64,000 nt of DNA, taken from the NCBI RefSeq assembly GCF_004364435.1, contig NZ_SOCT01000002.1:62001-126000 (forward strand), in the 5' to 3' direction. This stretch comes from Pseudomonas sp. LP_7_YM (GTDB lineage Bacteria; Pseudomonadota; Gammaproteobacteria; Pseudomonadales; Pseudomonadaceae). A model generated the notes under the pieces. That model was not told where the DNA came from. It worked only from the letters and a program-made list of their open reading frames with translations, and ran no database searches. The translations under genes were made by a program, and so were the position numbers. Shown here piece by piece: positions 33,766-43,277 of this stretch. Numbering within the stretch: position 1 is the first letter of the stretch; the number at the start of each line of letters is the position of its first letter.

Positions 33766-34590
33766 TTACAGCAGCCCGTGAAGCTTGAACCGTTTGCTCA
33801 AAATCCTCTCCAGCAATGCCTTGGGCAGCAGCCTTGCCATCAAGGGCAATGCGCGGCAGCCGGTGCCGGAACGCAGCAAGCGAGGAGGCCTGGCTTTTTG
33901 CACCGCATTGAGCACATCGCGGGCAATGTCGCCGGCCGGAGTCGGGTGGGTCTGCGAAGCGTTCGCCCGGGCGCGGATGCCTTCACGTAACGGCCACCAC
34001 GGCGAGTTCTCGTTAATTACCTGCTCGGCTTCGTACCTGGCGTTTTTCGCAAACCGGGTATCGACGGCACCGGGTTGTACTTCCATCACGCGCATGCCGA
34101 AGGGGGCCAGCTCCATGCGTAGTGCATCACTCAAGGCACTGACCGCCGCTTTCGACGCGCAATAAGCGCCGCCGAACGGTGTGGTCAGTACGCCGGAAAC
34201 GCTGCCCATGTTGACCACCAGACCCTTGTTACGGCGCAGCAATGGAAACATTGCACCCGTAACACCGACGACGGAAAACACGTTGGTCTCGAACTGCCTG
34301 CGCATCGCCTCCACGCCGCCATCGAGCAGTGGGCCGATGCCGCCGTAGCCGGCATTGTTGATCAGCACGTCCAGCCCTTTGCCATGTTGCTCCAGCTGAG
34401 CAGCGAGCCGGTCGAGTGCTGCACGATTGTTCACATCCAGTTCCACCGCCCGGAAACCGGCTGCTGCCAACGTCTCGACGTCGGCAGTCTTGCGCGCCGT
34501 GGCCCAGACTTCGTGACCCGCAGCCTTGAAGGCATCCGCCAGGGCGCAGCCAATACCGCTGGAGCAACCGGTGATCAGAACAACAGACAT
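33766..34590 (-). CDS. Short-chain dehydrogenase/reductase
   Basis: A 274-residue SDR. The cofactor loop is VLITGCSSGIGCALADAF (TGxxxGIG, residues 4-21), NNAGYGG is the structural motif, and the active site is Ser (GSVSGVLTTPFGGAYCASKAAV) with the YxxxK pair. The C-terminal PGAVDTRF is standard. It belongs to the classical family that includes retinol- and ketosteroid-type reductases; the substrate is unknown. Thirty bases separate it from the upstream small membrane protein gene, so they may be cotranscribed. Confidence 0.9.
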   Translation of the reverse strand: MSVVLITGCSSGIGCALADAFKAAGHEVWATARKTADVETLAAAGFRAVELDVNNRAALDRLAAQLEQHGKGLDVLINNAGYGGIGPLLDGGVEAMRRQFETNVFSVVGVTGAMFPLLRRNKGLVVNMGSVSGVLTTPFGGAYCASKAAVSALSDALRMELAPFGMRVMEVQPGAVDTRFAKNARYEAEQVINENSPWWPLREGIRARANASQTHPTPAGDIARDVLNAVQKARPPRLLRSGTGCRALPLMARLLPKALLERILSKRFKLHGLL

Positions 34591-34620
34591 GGTGGTTCAT
34601 TCCTTGAGGGAGAGGGCGCG

Positions 34621-35085
34621 TCAGTCGGAGAAATTGCCTTGCAGACCTTCGGCACGGAACTCCAGCGTTTGCGGGCGATAACCGGCCCGCAGGGGAGGCA
34701 GCGGCAGGCAGTCCTGCCACTGGCTGCCCGGTAGCAATTCGCCCGGGCCTCGATAGCGCGGCGCCGCGTAGGTGTCTTCTGCGAGGTTGACCGTATCCCC
34801 GGGAGCATAGGCCGCGACTTTCCAACGCAACTCGCGCAGAGGCACATCGTTGCCGTTATCGATCAGGACCAGCAGAGGTCGCCCGGTCGGGCATTTTTCC
34901 GGCGCGTAGTTCAAACGTGGCTGAAGGCGCTCCAGTCGCTGTGCATCGCGCTTGTCCTGCCAGATCACCATGCCGGCGACAATTCCCAGGCCTGCTGCGG
35001 CAGCCAGAGACACCGGCAGGGCTTTGGCGGGATAGCGCAGCAGAAGGATCAGCCAGGTGAAGATCAGTACGGCGCCAATGATCAT
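34621..35085 (-). CDS. Small membrane-anchored protein of unknown function
   Basis: A 154-residue protein with two N-terminal membrane helices (MIIGAVLIFTWLILLLRY and LPVSLAAAAGLGIVAGMVIW) and a soluble, probably periplasmic domain with two cysteines (PEKCPTGRPLLVLIDNGND and WQDCLPLPP). Pseudomonas genomes often label such proteins 'multidrug transporter', but nothing here supports transport. Between this gene and algA lies the alginate terminator. Confidence 0.75.
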   Translation of the reverse strand: MIIGAVLIFTWLILLLRYPAKALPVSLAAAAGLGIVAGMVIWQDKRDAQRLERLQPRLNYAPEKCPTGRPLLVLIDNGNDVPLRELRWKVAAYAPGDTVNLAEDTYAAPRYRGPGELLPGSQWQDCLPLPPLRAGYRPQTLEFRAEGLQGNFSD

Positions 35086-35296
35086 GTCTTCAGACTCAGG
35101 GATGCGGATGCGGCATCGTACCGAAAGGCATGCGATTGACCAAATGCTCGGCGCTGCAAGGCAGCGTCCGGGTCTGGCGCTGAACGCAAACCGCAGAGAT
35201 CTGCAGTGGTCTGTATCGACGTCTCGCGAACAGCTACGCTCCAGGGCTTCTTGGCGGCGTGGCCATGTTGGCTTCTTTAAGCAGGATTCGAGCGAA

Positions 35297-35345
35297 AAAA
35301 AGCCCCGCCCACCCCCTGCGGATGGGGAACGCAGAGGGTGGGCGA
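35297..35345 (-). terminator. Intrinsic terminator of the alginate operon
   Basis: On the minus strand, shortly after the algA stop, CGCCCACCC-x-CTGCG pairs with CGCAG-x-GGGTGGGCG to form a long GC-rich hairpin. It is followed by GGGGCTTTTTTT. It is well placed to end the algD-algA transcript. Confidence 0.85.
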
Positions 35346-35375
35346 GGCAGCGTAACGGATGCCGTTACGGTTGAA

Positions 35376-36830
35376 TCAACGGGCGATGGTCTGGGTTTTC
35401 ACGCCGGCTTCGATGCCTTGAGTGGAGCGGCCATAGACGTCTTCGAAGCGTTCGATGTCATCTTCGCCCAGGTAGCTGCCCGACTGTACTTCGATGATTT
35501 CCAGCGGGATCTTGCCCGGATTGCGCAGGCGATGCACCGAGGCGATCGGGATGTAGGTTGACTGGTTTTCGGTCAGCAGGAATACGTTTTCATCACAGGT
35601 GACCTGCGCCGTGCCCGAGACCACGATCCAGTGTTCGGCGCGGTGGTGGTGCATCTGCAGCGACAGGCTGGCGCCCGGCTTGACCGAGATGCGCTTGACC
35701 TGAAAACGCCCGCCCATGTCCACCGAGTCGTACGAGCCCCACGGGCGATAGACTTCCAGATGGTTCTGGGTTTCGGTGCGGCCCAGCTCATTGAGCGTGT
35801 TGACCATCTGCTTGACGCCCTGAACCTTGTCCTTGTGGGCGATCATCATGGCATCCTTGGTTTCGACCACCACGATGTTGTCCAGACCGATCACGGTGAC
35901 CAGTTTGCCGTTGCCCTGAATCATGCAGTTGCGGCTGTCCTGGATAACCACATCACCTTTGGTGACGTTGCCGTGTTCGTCCTTCTGATTCACGTCCCAC
36001 AGCGAAGACCAGCAACCCACATCGCTCCAGCCGGCGTCCAACGGGACTACGCAGGCGCGTTGGGTTTTTTCCATGACAGCGTAGTCAATGGAATTGTCCG
36101 GGCAGCAGGCGAAGCTGGCGTCATCCAGTTCGATGTTGTCGTCTTCACGCTTGCTGCGTTCCAGGGTCAACAGGCAGTTATCGTAGATGTCCGGGTCGTG
36201 CTTTTTCAGCTCTTCCAGATAACGGCTGGCGCGGAACAGGAACATGCCGCTGTTCCAGTAGTAGCCACCGGCGTCGACGAATTCGTTGGCGCGTTTTTCG
36301 TCCGGTTTTTCGACGAATTGGGCCACGCGGCTGACGCCTTCTGGCAGCAAGGCATCGGCGGTGGATTTGATGTAGCCGTAGCCGGTTTCCGGTTTGGTCG
36401 CAGGTACGCCGAACAGCACCATCTCGCCACGTTCGGCGGCGACGGTGGCCAATGCCAGCGCGCGTTGCAGGGATTTCTGGTCGTCGATCACGTGGTCGGC
36501 CGGCAGCACCAGCATCAGCTCGTCACGGCCTTCGTTGGTCAGCATCATGGCGGTAATGGCCACGGCAGGCGCTGTGTTGCGACCGAACGGCTCCATGATG
36601 ATGGCCTGCGTCTCCAGGTTCAACGCATCGAGCTGCTCGCCGACGATGAAACGGTGATCCTTGTTGCACACCACGACCGGGTGTTGCATGCCTTCGAACT
36701 GCAGGCGTTCGAGGGTCTGCTGAAAGAGGGTATGTTCGCCGGTCAGTGCCAGGAACTGTTTTGGAAACTGTTTGCGCGAAAGAGGCCAGAGTCGGGAACC
36801 GCTGCCACCTGACAAGATCACTGGAATCAT
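35376..36830 (-). CDS. algA: Mannose-1-phosphate guanylyltransferase / phosphomannose isomerase
   Basis: A 484-residue bifunctional enzyme supplying GDP-mannose for alginate. The N-terminal nucleotidyltransferase has GGSGSRLWPLSRKQFPKQFL at residues 8-27. The C-terminal cupin isomerase has the metal-binding QMHHHRAEHWIVVSGTAQV at about 405-423. The length is standard. It is the last gene of the alginate operon but lies 184 bases from algF; that gap holds a REP-like palindrome. Confidence 0.95.
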   Translation of the reverse strand: MIPVILSGGSGSRLWPLSRKQFPKQFLALTGEHTLFQQTLERLQFEGMQHPVVVCNKDHRFIVGEQLDALNLETQAIIMEPFGRNTAPAVAITAMMLTNEGRDELMLVLPADHVIDDQKSLQRALALATVAAERGEMVLFGVPATKPETGYGYIKSTADALLPEGVSRVAQFVEKPDEKRANEFVDAGGYYWNSGMFLFRASRYLEELKKHDPDIYDNCLLTLERSKREDDNIELDDASFACCPDNSIDYAVMEKTQRACVVPLDAGWSDVGCWSSLWDVNQKDEHGNVTKGDVVIQDSRNCMIQGNGKLVTVIGLDNIVVVETKDAMMIAHKDKVQGVKQMVNTLNELGRTETQNHLEVYRPWGSYDSVDMGGRFQVKRISVKPGASLSLQMHHHRAEHWIVVSGTAQVTCDENVFLLTENQSTYIPIASVHRLRNPGKIPLEIIEVQSGSYLGEDDIERFEDVYGRSTQGIEAGVKTQTIAR

Positions 36831-36974
36831 TTTTCATTCTCCAAATAGCAATAGCGTTTGAATGGGCTAGACGTCGGTTGTTCTGTCGTTTCGTCTGTCT
36901 TGTTGTTGTCTGGCTGCGGCCGGTGCCTGACGGCGTGCTGCTGCGCATCACCGGGCACCGACTGCATGGAGCAA

Positions 36975-37000
36975 CCTGTGAGAGCGAGTGCTCCCACAGG
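36975..37000. repeat. REP-like palindrome in the algF-algA gap
   Basis: CCTGTGAGAGCGAGTGCTCCCACAGG is a near-perfect imperfect palindrome with the GTGGGAGC core of Pseudomonas REPs. It lies within the alginate transcript between algF and algA. It could stabilise upstream mRNA or reduce read-through into algA. Confidence 0.7.
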
Positions 37001-37014
37001 GGATTCATGTCGGC

Positions 37015-37695
37015 TTACCGGGTCGAAGCCGCAGGCTTGACCCAGACTGGCGACAGGTTGCTGCCGGAGCCAGTGACGTACAGCACGGCCGCTTCACCGC
37101 GCTCCAGTGCCACAGGCTTCAAGTCGCTGACCTTCTTGTCGCCATCGAAAAGGGCGAGGCTGACCTTCACCGGGTTGATTTCACGCTCGCCGGTACCCTT
37201 GGAGGCCACGGCCTTGACCACGTCGGTCTTGCCGTCTGCAGTTTTCAGGGTCAGTGGCTTGTCACTCAGGTTCTGTACGCGAACCAGGGATTTCTGCTTG
37301 TTCTTGAACGGCGGCTCTTCAACCAGTTGCGGCGCGCCGGAGGTGTTGTTGACGATGGTGTAGTAATGATCGCTGGCCAGTTTTACCGGCAAGGTGTTGC
37401 TGCCGATCTTGGCGCTGTAGTCGCCCTGCGGCATGAAGCTGAAGTCACTGCTGGCCAGCGGGCCGACTTCGTTGAGGCTGGTGTTGCCGACACTTGCGCT
37501 GACTTCGGCGTTGCTGGCGTTGTAGACACGCACGAAGGTCGAGCCTTTGGGGGCGGTCGGGCCGTACAGCGCGGCGTCGCCACCGGCGAAAGCCGAGAGG
37601 GAGACAAAGCCCAGGCTTGCGGCCAGGATGCAGGTTTTGAGCAGGCTGCGTTGGGTTTTATGGGCAGTCATGCAAGTAGGGTTCTGTAAGGTCAT
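37015..37695 (-). CDS. algF: Alginate O-acetylation protein AlgF
   Basis: A 226-residue periplasmic protein. The signal region is RSLLKTCILAASLGFVSLSAFAG. The mature part starts GDAALYGPTAPKGSTFVRVY, the AlgF hallmark, and ends with SNLSPVWVKPAAS. AGAGGA precedes the ATG at 37695. AlgF works with AlgI, AlgJ and AlgX to add acetyl groups to mannuronate in the periplasm. It follows algJ by 14 bases. Confidence 0.95.
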   Translation of the reverse strand: MTLQNPTCMTAHKTQRSLLKTCILAASLGFVSLSAFAGGDAALYGPTAPKGSTFVRVYNASNAEVSASVGNTSLNEVGPLASSDFSFMPQGDYSAKIGSNTLPVKLASDHYYTIVNNTSGAPQLVEEPPFKNKQKSLVRVQNLSDKPLTLKTADGKTDVVKAVASKGTGEREINPVKVSLALFDGDKKVSDLKPVALERGEAAVLYVTGSGSNLSPVWVKPAASTR

Positions 37696-37709
37696 TTTGC
37701 GTAGTCCTC

Positions 37710-38885
37710 TCAGTTTTGCGCCCGTTTGGGCGACTCGGAGTTGTTGGCGTTCTGGGCCAGATTTTGTTGGGGGTCACGAGCCTTCTTGAGTTCGGCGATC
37801 CAGTTCGGATCGAACTCGGTCAGGTCGTTGTGAGCGGGCAGGTAGCGTTCCGGGAACTCCCATATGAGCACCTGCGGTGGGCTGCTCTTGAAGGCGTCGG
37901 TCTGCAGATACTTGAGCATCGGCAGAATCGGGCCATGGCCGTCTTCGGCGTAATTCACCACGTCGCTGTGCAGCGCTTGTTTGAGCGCGCCTGCGAAGTT
38001 CCAGTTGGGGTTGGCGCTGTAGCTGGTGCCGACCAGACCCACCGCTACCGAGGTGTCCGCGAACAGCGCGTCTCCCCCGTCACCCTCGATCTGGGCCGGG
38101 TTGGTGCTGCGTTGTTGCAGGTCGTCCGGCTTTGGCAGCAGGTTGCTGAACAATGGATCGAGCGGCAGGAAGTTGGTCAGGTCGCCCTTGTACGGCGCGC
38201 TGGGTTTGGCTTCGGTGACGAAGGTCTGTGGATCGCCACTGAGTGGGGTCTTTTGCGAGATCGCTTCGCCCAATTGCTCGGCCACGACTTCGGCACCCAT
38301 CGGCGTCCAGTGGGTGTCGGTGCGCAGGAACACCTGTCCTTTTTCCTTGGCGCTTTGCAGCGGCGCCAGCAGGTCAGGGGCGAAGATGCCGGCCTGACTG
38401 ACCTGGGCGTGGAACTGTTGATACAGGTCGGTGTGCAGGGCAGCAGGTTTGTTTTCACCAACATGCTCAGGGTACAGACGGGTCTTGGCCGGAACGATCG
38501 CCAGCACCAGTTGCGTGCCCTGTTTTTTCAGGGTGTCGCGCACGCCCTGGATGATCGCCAGGTTGTCCGCTTCGTTCTGCTCGCCATTGGCAACGGCATC
38601 GAATTCCTCGTCGGTGTACAGCCACTGGTCCTTGCCCAGTACCACGCCTGGACGACCTTCGTTGAACACCTTGTAGTCCAGCGCAGCCCAGAGATTGGTC
38701 CCCAGACGCTTGATCGGGAACTCCTCGTCGTAGCGGGTTTCCACAGCCTTGGTCCAGTGACCGTTGAGTACCGTGGTTTCCTTCGACGTCGAGAAACCGA
38801 CGAAGCTGCGCAGCGACCACAGGCCCAGCCCCAGCAGAATCGCCAGGAACAGGAAGATGTAGAGGAAACGTAATGAACGGGTCAT
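37710..38885 (-). CDS. algJ: Alginate O-acetyltransferase AlgJ
   Basis: A 391-residue protein from ATG 38885 (MTRSLRFLYIFLFLAILLGL), with an N-terminal membrane anchor. The SGNH-like catalytic residues are in RTDTHWTPMGAEVV (Asp/His) and VGTSYSANPNW (Ser). The start is preferred over an earlier in-frame one because GAGGAG lies just before it, overlapping the algI stop. AlgJ takes acetyl from AlgI for polymer O-acetylation. Confidence 0.95.
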   Translation of the reverse strand: MTRSLRFLYIFLFLAILLGLGLWSLRSFVGFSTSKETTVLNGHWTKAVETRYDEEFPIKRLGTNLWAALDYKVFNEGRPGVVLGKDQWLYTDEEFDAVANGEQNEADNLAIIQGVRDTLKKQGTQLVLAIVPAKTRLYPEHVGENKPAALHTDLYQQFHAQVSQAGIFAPDLLAPLQSAKEKGQVFLRTDTHWTPMGAEVVAEQLGEAISQKTPLSGDPQTFVTEAKPSAPYKGDLTNFLPLDPLFSNLLPKPDDLQQRSTNPAQIEGDGGDALFADTSVAVGLVGTSYSANPNWNFAGALKQALHSDVVNYAEDGHGPILPMLKYLQTDAFKSSPPQVLIWEFPERYLPAHNDLTEFDPNWIAELKKARDPQQNLAQNANNSESPKRAQN

Positions 38886-38895
38886 GTCAGGCTCC

Positions 38896-40461
38896 TCAGA
38901 ACTGGAAGTACAGGAACGGCGAGAAACTGGCCGCCGAGAGTTTGAGAATCGAGGCAACGAACATCAGCAGGATCAGGGCGCGCATGACGTAGCGCGACCA
39001 ATCGGCGGTCCAGTAGGCAGGCTGGACCTGCGCTTCGGTGCCGACGATGTAACCCGGTTGATGAATGCTGCCTGGCGTATCGCCCGGAACCGCCTTGATC
39101 AGACCTGGCTCGGCAGAGGCAGGGCCGTCGGTTTGAGCAGGCCGATCACTTTTAGGCTTGGCCGGTGCGCGGTTCTTGTAGAAGTCGCGCAGACCGAAGA
39201 ATGCCAGCGTTATGTAGGCCACGATCAGGGTTGCCACTTGCAGCCCGGTCACGCTGGCGCGATTCAGATCCGACAGGTGCCATTCGCCGAAGCTGAACAT
39301 CGCGCCGTACATGCGAGCGGCAACGTGCAGGTTCTCGGAGCGGAAAATCACCCAGCCCATCACCACCAGCAGGAAGGTGAAGGCCCAGCGCACGACATTG
39401 AATGTACGAGGGGTGGTGTTGATGCCCAGCGCTTTTTCAATCGCCAGCCACACACCGTGCCAGGCGCCCCACACGATGTAGGTGATGTTCGCGCCGTGCC
39501 ACAGGCCACCCAGCAGCATGGTCAGAAACAGGTTGCGGTACGTCGCCACCTTGCCGCCACGGTTGCCGCCCAGGGTGATGTACAGGTAGTCACGTAACCA
39601 GGTCGACAGGCTGATGTGCCAGCGACGCCAGAACTCGGTAATCGACTGGCTGACGTACGGCTGCTTGAAGTTTTCCATGAAGCGGAAACCCATCATCAAG
39701 CCCAGGCCGATGGCCATGTCGCTGTAGCCGGAGAAGTCGAAGTACAACTGCGCGGTATAGGCCAAAGCCCCCAGCCAGGCGTCGCCGGTGGTCGGGTGCT
39801 GCAGGGCGAAACAATGGTCGGCCAGCACCGCCAGGGTATCGGCAATGAACACCTTCTTGATGAAGCCCTGCATGAACCGCGTGATGCCCTCGGAGAACTT
39901 GTCCAGGGTATGCGTGCGGTTGTTGAACTGGTCGGCCAGGTCGCGAAAGCGCAGGACCGGGCCGGCAATCAGGTGAGGGAAGATCGCCACGAACGCCGCA
40001 AAATCGATCAGGTTGCGGGTCGCGGGGGTATCGCCGCGATACACGTCGATGATGTAGCTGATGGATTCGAAGATGTAGAACGAGATCCCGATCGGCAACA
40101 GCACATGAGTGAGGATGAACGGCTCAAGACCGAACGAAGTCATGATCGCGTTGATGCTGTCCACGCCGAAATTGGCATATTTGAAATAGCCCAGGATGCA
40201 CAGATCGACTGCGACACCGAGCAACAGCCAGCGCTGCGCGGGTTGGGTCCTAACCCCGGCTCTACCTACGCGCAGGCCGATCCAGTAGTTCCACAAGGTC
40301 ACACCTGCGAACAGCGCCAGGAAATCCACTCGCCACCACGCATAGAACACGTAGCTGGCCACCAGCAGCAGCAGGTTGCGATAGCGTTGCCCACTCAGGT
40401 AGTACAAGCCGAGAAACACCGGCAAGAACAGGAACAGGAACACGTTGGATGAGAAAACCAT
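38896..40461 (-). CDS. algI: Alginate acetyl-transfer membrane protein AlgI (MBOAT)
   Basis: A 521-residue multi-pass MBOAT-family protein starting MVFSSNVFLFLFLPVFLGLY. The conserved histidine region reads GLWHGANITYIVWGAWHGVW near residue 320. The typical MBOAT segment YFDFSGYSDMAIGLGLMMGF is near 245. AlgI moves acetyl groups from the cytoplasm to AlgJ/AlgX. It is separated from algL by 216 bases that contain palindromes related to the 146-bp array. Confidence 0.95.
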   Translation of the reverse strand: MVFSSNVFLFLFLPVFLGLYYLSGQRYRNLLLLVASYVFYAWWRVDFLALFAGVTLWNYWIGLRVGRAGVRTQPAQRWLLLGVAVDLCILGYFKYANFGVDSINAIMTSFGLEPFILTHVLLPIGISFYIFESISYIIDVYRGDTPATRNLIDFAAFVAIFPHLIAGPVLRFRDLADQFNNRTHTLDKFSEGITRFMQGFIKKVFIADTLAVLADHCFALQHPTTGDAWLGALAYTAQLYFDFSGYSDMAIGLGLMMGFRFMENFKQPYVSQSITEFWRRWHISLSTWLRDYLYITLGGNRGGKVATYRNLFLTMLLGGLWHGANITYIVWGAWHGVWLAIEKALGINTTPRTFNVVRWAFTFLLVVMGWVIFRSENLHVAARMYGAMFSFGEWHLSDLNRASVTGLQVATLIVAYITLAFFGLRDFYKNRAPAKPKSDRPAQTDGPASAEPGLIKAVPGDTPGSIHQPGYIVGTEAQVQPAYWTADWSRYVMRALILLMFVASILKLSAASFSPFLYFQF

Positions 40462-40544
40462 CCTTAATCTCTCCGTTTGTCCATCATCAAGGGCCGAAGC
40501 CCCCCCAAACCCCCCACGAAAAAATGGAGGGGTGAAACGTTATC

Positions 40545-40670
40545 GAGCGTCACTACGTGATCGTTACCACGCTCTGCGTGAGAAGGCACACCTTGGTGCT
40601 CTGCGCCTACTGATACCGACGCGGAGCATCACCCGATGCGTGCCCACGCAAAGCGTGGGTACGATCATGT
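40545..40670. repeat. Palindromic element in the algL-algI gap, related to the 146-bp array unit
   Basis: GATCGTTACCACGCTCTGCG, at the start of this element, differs by little from the array unit GATCGTACCCACGCTCTGCG. A second, inverted piece reads CCCACGCAAAGCGTGGGTAC. The element also contains GGTGCTCTGCGCC-like and GACGCGGAGC inverse motifs. It lies within the alginate operon, in an unusually long 216-base gap. Confidence 0.75.
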
Positions 40671-40677
40671 CGTTGAA

Positions 40678-41817
40678 TCAAGAGCCGCCCTTGTCACCTT
40701 TCTCATGGGTCGGGTCATACGTGCGGGTCATGTCGCCGCCCAATCGGAAGTTCTTGAAGGGCTGCATCCTGTGCTTGTCATTGAGCACGTCCGGGCTGCA
40801 GTCGTAGAGCGAGCAGTAGGGTTCCAGCCAGGCGAATTTCATGTCGGTCTTAAGATCGGTCATGTCCTGCTTCTGGCCGTCGCGGGCCTGGAACTCGTTA
40901 CCTGAATCCTTGACCCCGGCCAGCACCCGGTCACCCAGACGCTTCAATGCGCCGTTGTTTTCCGGACGCAAATCCACACCATTGGCCTGGGCGAAACTGG
41001 CGATCATTGCCAGTGGCGGCAGGGCGTAGTTGTGGTACGCCAACGCGCGTTGTTTGCGCTTGAGTTCGTTTGGCAGGAAGCCCTGCGGATCGATCTGATT
41101 GGCCGCTACCTTGAACTCCTTCACCGACCAGTCGAACAGGTCGTGACGGTTGGTCGCTACGGCGGTGGACATCACCGACCAGGCCGCCCAATACGAGTGG
41201 TTGTTGGTCTTGTCCATCGGCAGGTTGTTCCAGTCGCTGACCACCTGGTCGGCGAGCTTGCTGAACCAGGCCTCAATCACTTGCGAATCCTGCTGACGAG
41301 TGGCCAACGGGTGCGATTCGGAGAATTTCAGGCGCAGGTAAGACGAGGACATGCTGCCCAGTGCCCATTTGCGCATCGACTTGCCGGTGTGGTTGAAGTC
41401 TTTGGACTCCAGCGCGTCGGCCTTGGCCCAGGTGGTGAGCATGCCCAGTGCACAATCGAGCTGTTCGGGACGACCGTCACGCATGTACTGCATCACCACT
41501 TTGCTGGTGTTGCGCTCCATGGTGGTGATGTCCTTGGTGGTGTCACGGAAGGCTTGATCCGAGGCCACGTTCAACGTGGCGCGAGCCTTGTCCGAGCCCT
41601 CGTACTTGCTGCGAAATTGCAGCGAGCCGGTGTAGGGCTGCGGCGTGGCATCACAGGTGAACTTGTTCTGGCCGCTCTTGAATTTTTCGACACCTTCGTA
41701 ATAGCCCTTTGGCGGTACGAGGGTAGACCCGGCGCCGCTGCTGGCGTTGGTGCACGCTGACACAGACAACATGGCCAGAGAGAGCAGGGTGGGTAACATC
41801 AGTTTTGGAGTGTGCAT
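40678..41817 (-). CDS. algL: Alginate lyase AlgL
   Basis: A 379-residue periplasmic lyase from ATG 41817 ([22 protein letters not shown]). The export signal resembles a lipobox (LSVSACTN), so it may be a lipoprotein. The PL5 active-site motif [12 protein letters not shown] is intact (near residue 200), as is [13 protein letters not shown] near the end. AlgL cleaves alginate by beta-elimination and clears stray polymer from the periplasm. An earlier in-frame ATG at 41973 lies inside algX and is unlikely. Confidence 0.95.
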   Translation of the reverse strand: MHTPKLMLPTLLSLAMLSVSACTNASSGAGSTLVPPKGYYEGVEKFKSGQNKFTCDATPQPYTGSLQFRSKYEGSDKARATLNVASDQAFRDTTKDITTMERNTSKVVMQYMRDGRPEQLDCALGMLTTWAKADALESKDFNHTGKSMRKWALGSMSSSYLRLKFSESHPLATRQQDSQVIEAWFSKLADQVVSDWNNLPMDKTNNHSYWAAWSVMSTAVATNRHDLFDWSVKEFKVAANQIDPQGFLPNELKRKQRALAYHNYALPPLAMIASFAQANGVDLRPENNGALKRLGDRVLAGVKDSGNEFQARDGQKQDMTDLKTDMKFAWLEPYCSLYDCSPDVLNDKHRMQPFKNFRLGGDMTRTYDPTHEKGDKGGS

Positions 41818-41824
41818 AAGAGCC

Positions 41825-43264
41825 TCATAACCCGGCTTGCGCGGTTTGATGCGCGACATTCGGGAACACGTTGCGTTTGCATACTTTCGCTTCGACCTGC
41901 TGTGGCGCAGCGCCCGCTTCAGGGCCCTGCACTTCCAGCGCGAGCAATTGCTGGTCGGCCCAGTCCTTGTCATCGCGCAGTTCGAAGGAGAAGCGCCCGT
42001 CGGTTTCAGATGTTTCAGGTTTTTCGATCTTCAGATCTTCATGGCGGCCATTCATGTACCAGAGGCGCGCCTGAAGGGTTTTCACCGAGGTATCGGCGAA
42101 CTTGATGTCGATCTGATTACTGCCGTTGCGCACATCCTTGATGCCGTTTTTGCCATTGACCAACAGCTCGTTGATGCCTGGCTTGAGCGTGGTGCTGGTG
42201 GTCATCAGCGCCGGTTTGCCCTCACACCCGTTGTCCAGCAGCGACATCATCTGGCGATAGATGGTCTCCTGATCCAAGCGGTAGAGAGGCGAGAATTCCC
42301 AGATGAGAATTTTCGGAGGGTGTTTCTGGAAGTCGTCGCTGCCCAGGTATTGCAGCATCGACCCTTCAAGGCCGCCGCCCGGGAAGGCGACGTTCAGCAC
42401 GTCAGCACCAATGTATTCCTGCAAAAAGCCGGCAAAGTTGTAGTTCTTGCCGCTGTGACTGGTACCGACCAGCGTGATTTCCGGGTTGCCGGAGTCATCG
42501 AACAGATCGCCATCGCCTGCTTCGCCTTTAGGTTCGGTCTCGAACTGATCCATGTACTGGATCGCGTAGCTGGTGCCGCACAATTGACCGGCCATATTGT
42601 GCAGAGTGCCCTTCTTGCCCATGCGACCTGACAAATGGGTCTCGAATTCGCGCTTGGGGATGCCCGCGTACTCAGGCATTTTCTTCACCGACGCGGCAAC
42701 GATTTTCGCGGTGCGCTGAGCGCCGTACGGGGTCCAGTGCTGGTCGCCACGGAAGTAGAAGTCGTGCGCCTGCTGCTCGTTGGTCAACGGCGAAAGGTCC
42801 GGCACGGTGTAACCCATTTTCGCAAAGCGACCGAGCATGGCCTGGTAGTTGCGCAGGGCGGTGTTGTAGTCGAATTTGTCACGCTCGGCCGGGAACAGCT
42901 TGTTGCGGTCGACCAGTCCGCGGGTCGGTTGATACACCACGACCAGCTCGACACCCTTGCTCTTGAATGCATCGTGCAGTTGTTGCATGCGACGGTAGCC
43001 TTCGGGCGTCGTATCAAACTCGGTGCGCAGGTCTTCCTTGGTGCGGAACAGCCAGTCGCCCTGAGCCTGGACGAGCGTGGTGAAGTTCTGCTGGTAGCGG
43101 CTGACGTAGTTTTTTTCGTCATGCGCTTCAGGGCACAGGCTGCAGCAAGGCTCGGCGGTGAACGTCGGCGCCGCTGCATCGTCCGCACGCGCAGCATTGC
43201 TGGCGGCGAACAGTGCGAGGGTCAGGCCCGAGAGGCCGAGCAATTTTGTCAAATGTGCGTGCAT
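41825..43264 (-). CDS. algX: Alginate biosynthesis O-acetyltransferase AlgX
   Basis: A 479-residue periplasmic protein with signal peptide [20 protein letters not shown]. The SGNH-like catalytic domain has [16 protein letters not shown] (Asp/His) and [14 protein letters not shown] (Ser). A C-terminal carbohydrate-binding module follows (about 345-460). AlgX is the terminal acetyltransferase and part of the secretion complex with AlgK. The algX stop and the algL start are 7 bases apart. Confidence 0.95.
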   Translation of the reverse strand: MHAHLTKLLGLSGLTLALFAASNAARADDAAAPTFTAEPCCSLCPEAHDEKNYVSRYQQNFTTLVQAQGDWLFRTKEDLRTEFDTTPEGYRRMQQLHDAFKSKGVELVVVYQPTRGLVDRNKLFPAERDKFDYNTALRNYQAMLGRFAKMGYTVPDLSPLTNEQQAHDFYFRGDQHWTPYGAQRTAKIVAASVKKMPEYAGIPKREFETHLSGRMGKKGTLHNMAGQLCGTSYAIQYMDQFETEPKGEAGDGDLFDDSGNPEITLVGTSHSGKNYNFAGFLQEYIGADVLNVAFPGGGLEGSMLQYLGSDDFQKHPPKILIWEFSPLYRLDQETIYRQMMSLLDNGCEGKPALMTTSTTLKPGINELLVNGKNGIKDVRNGSNQIDIKFADTSVKTLQARLWYMNGRHEDLKIEKPETSETDGRFSFELRDDKDWADQQLLALEVQGPEAGAAPQQVEAKVCKRNVFPNVAHQTAQAGL

Positions 43265-43277
43265 AGAAATGGCTTCC

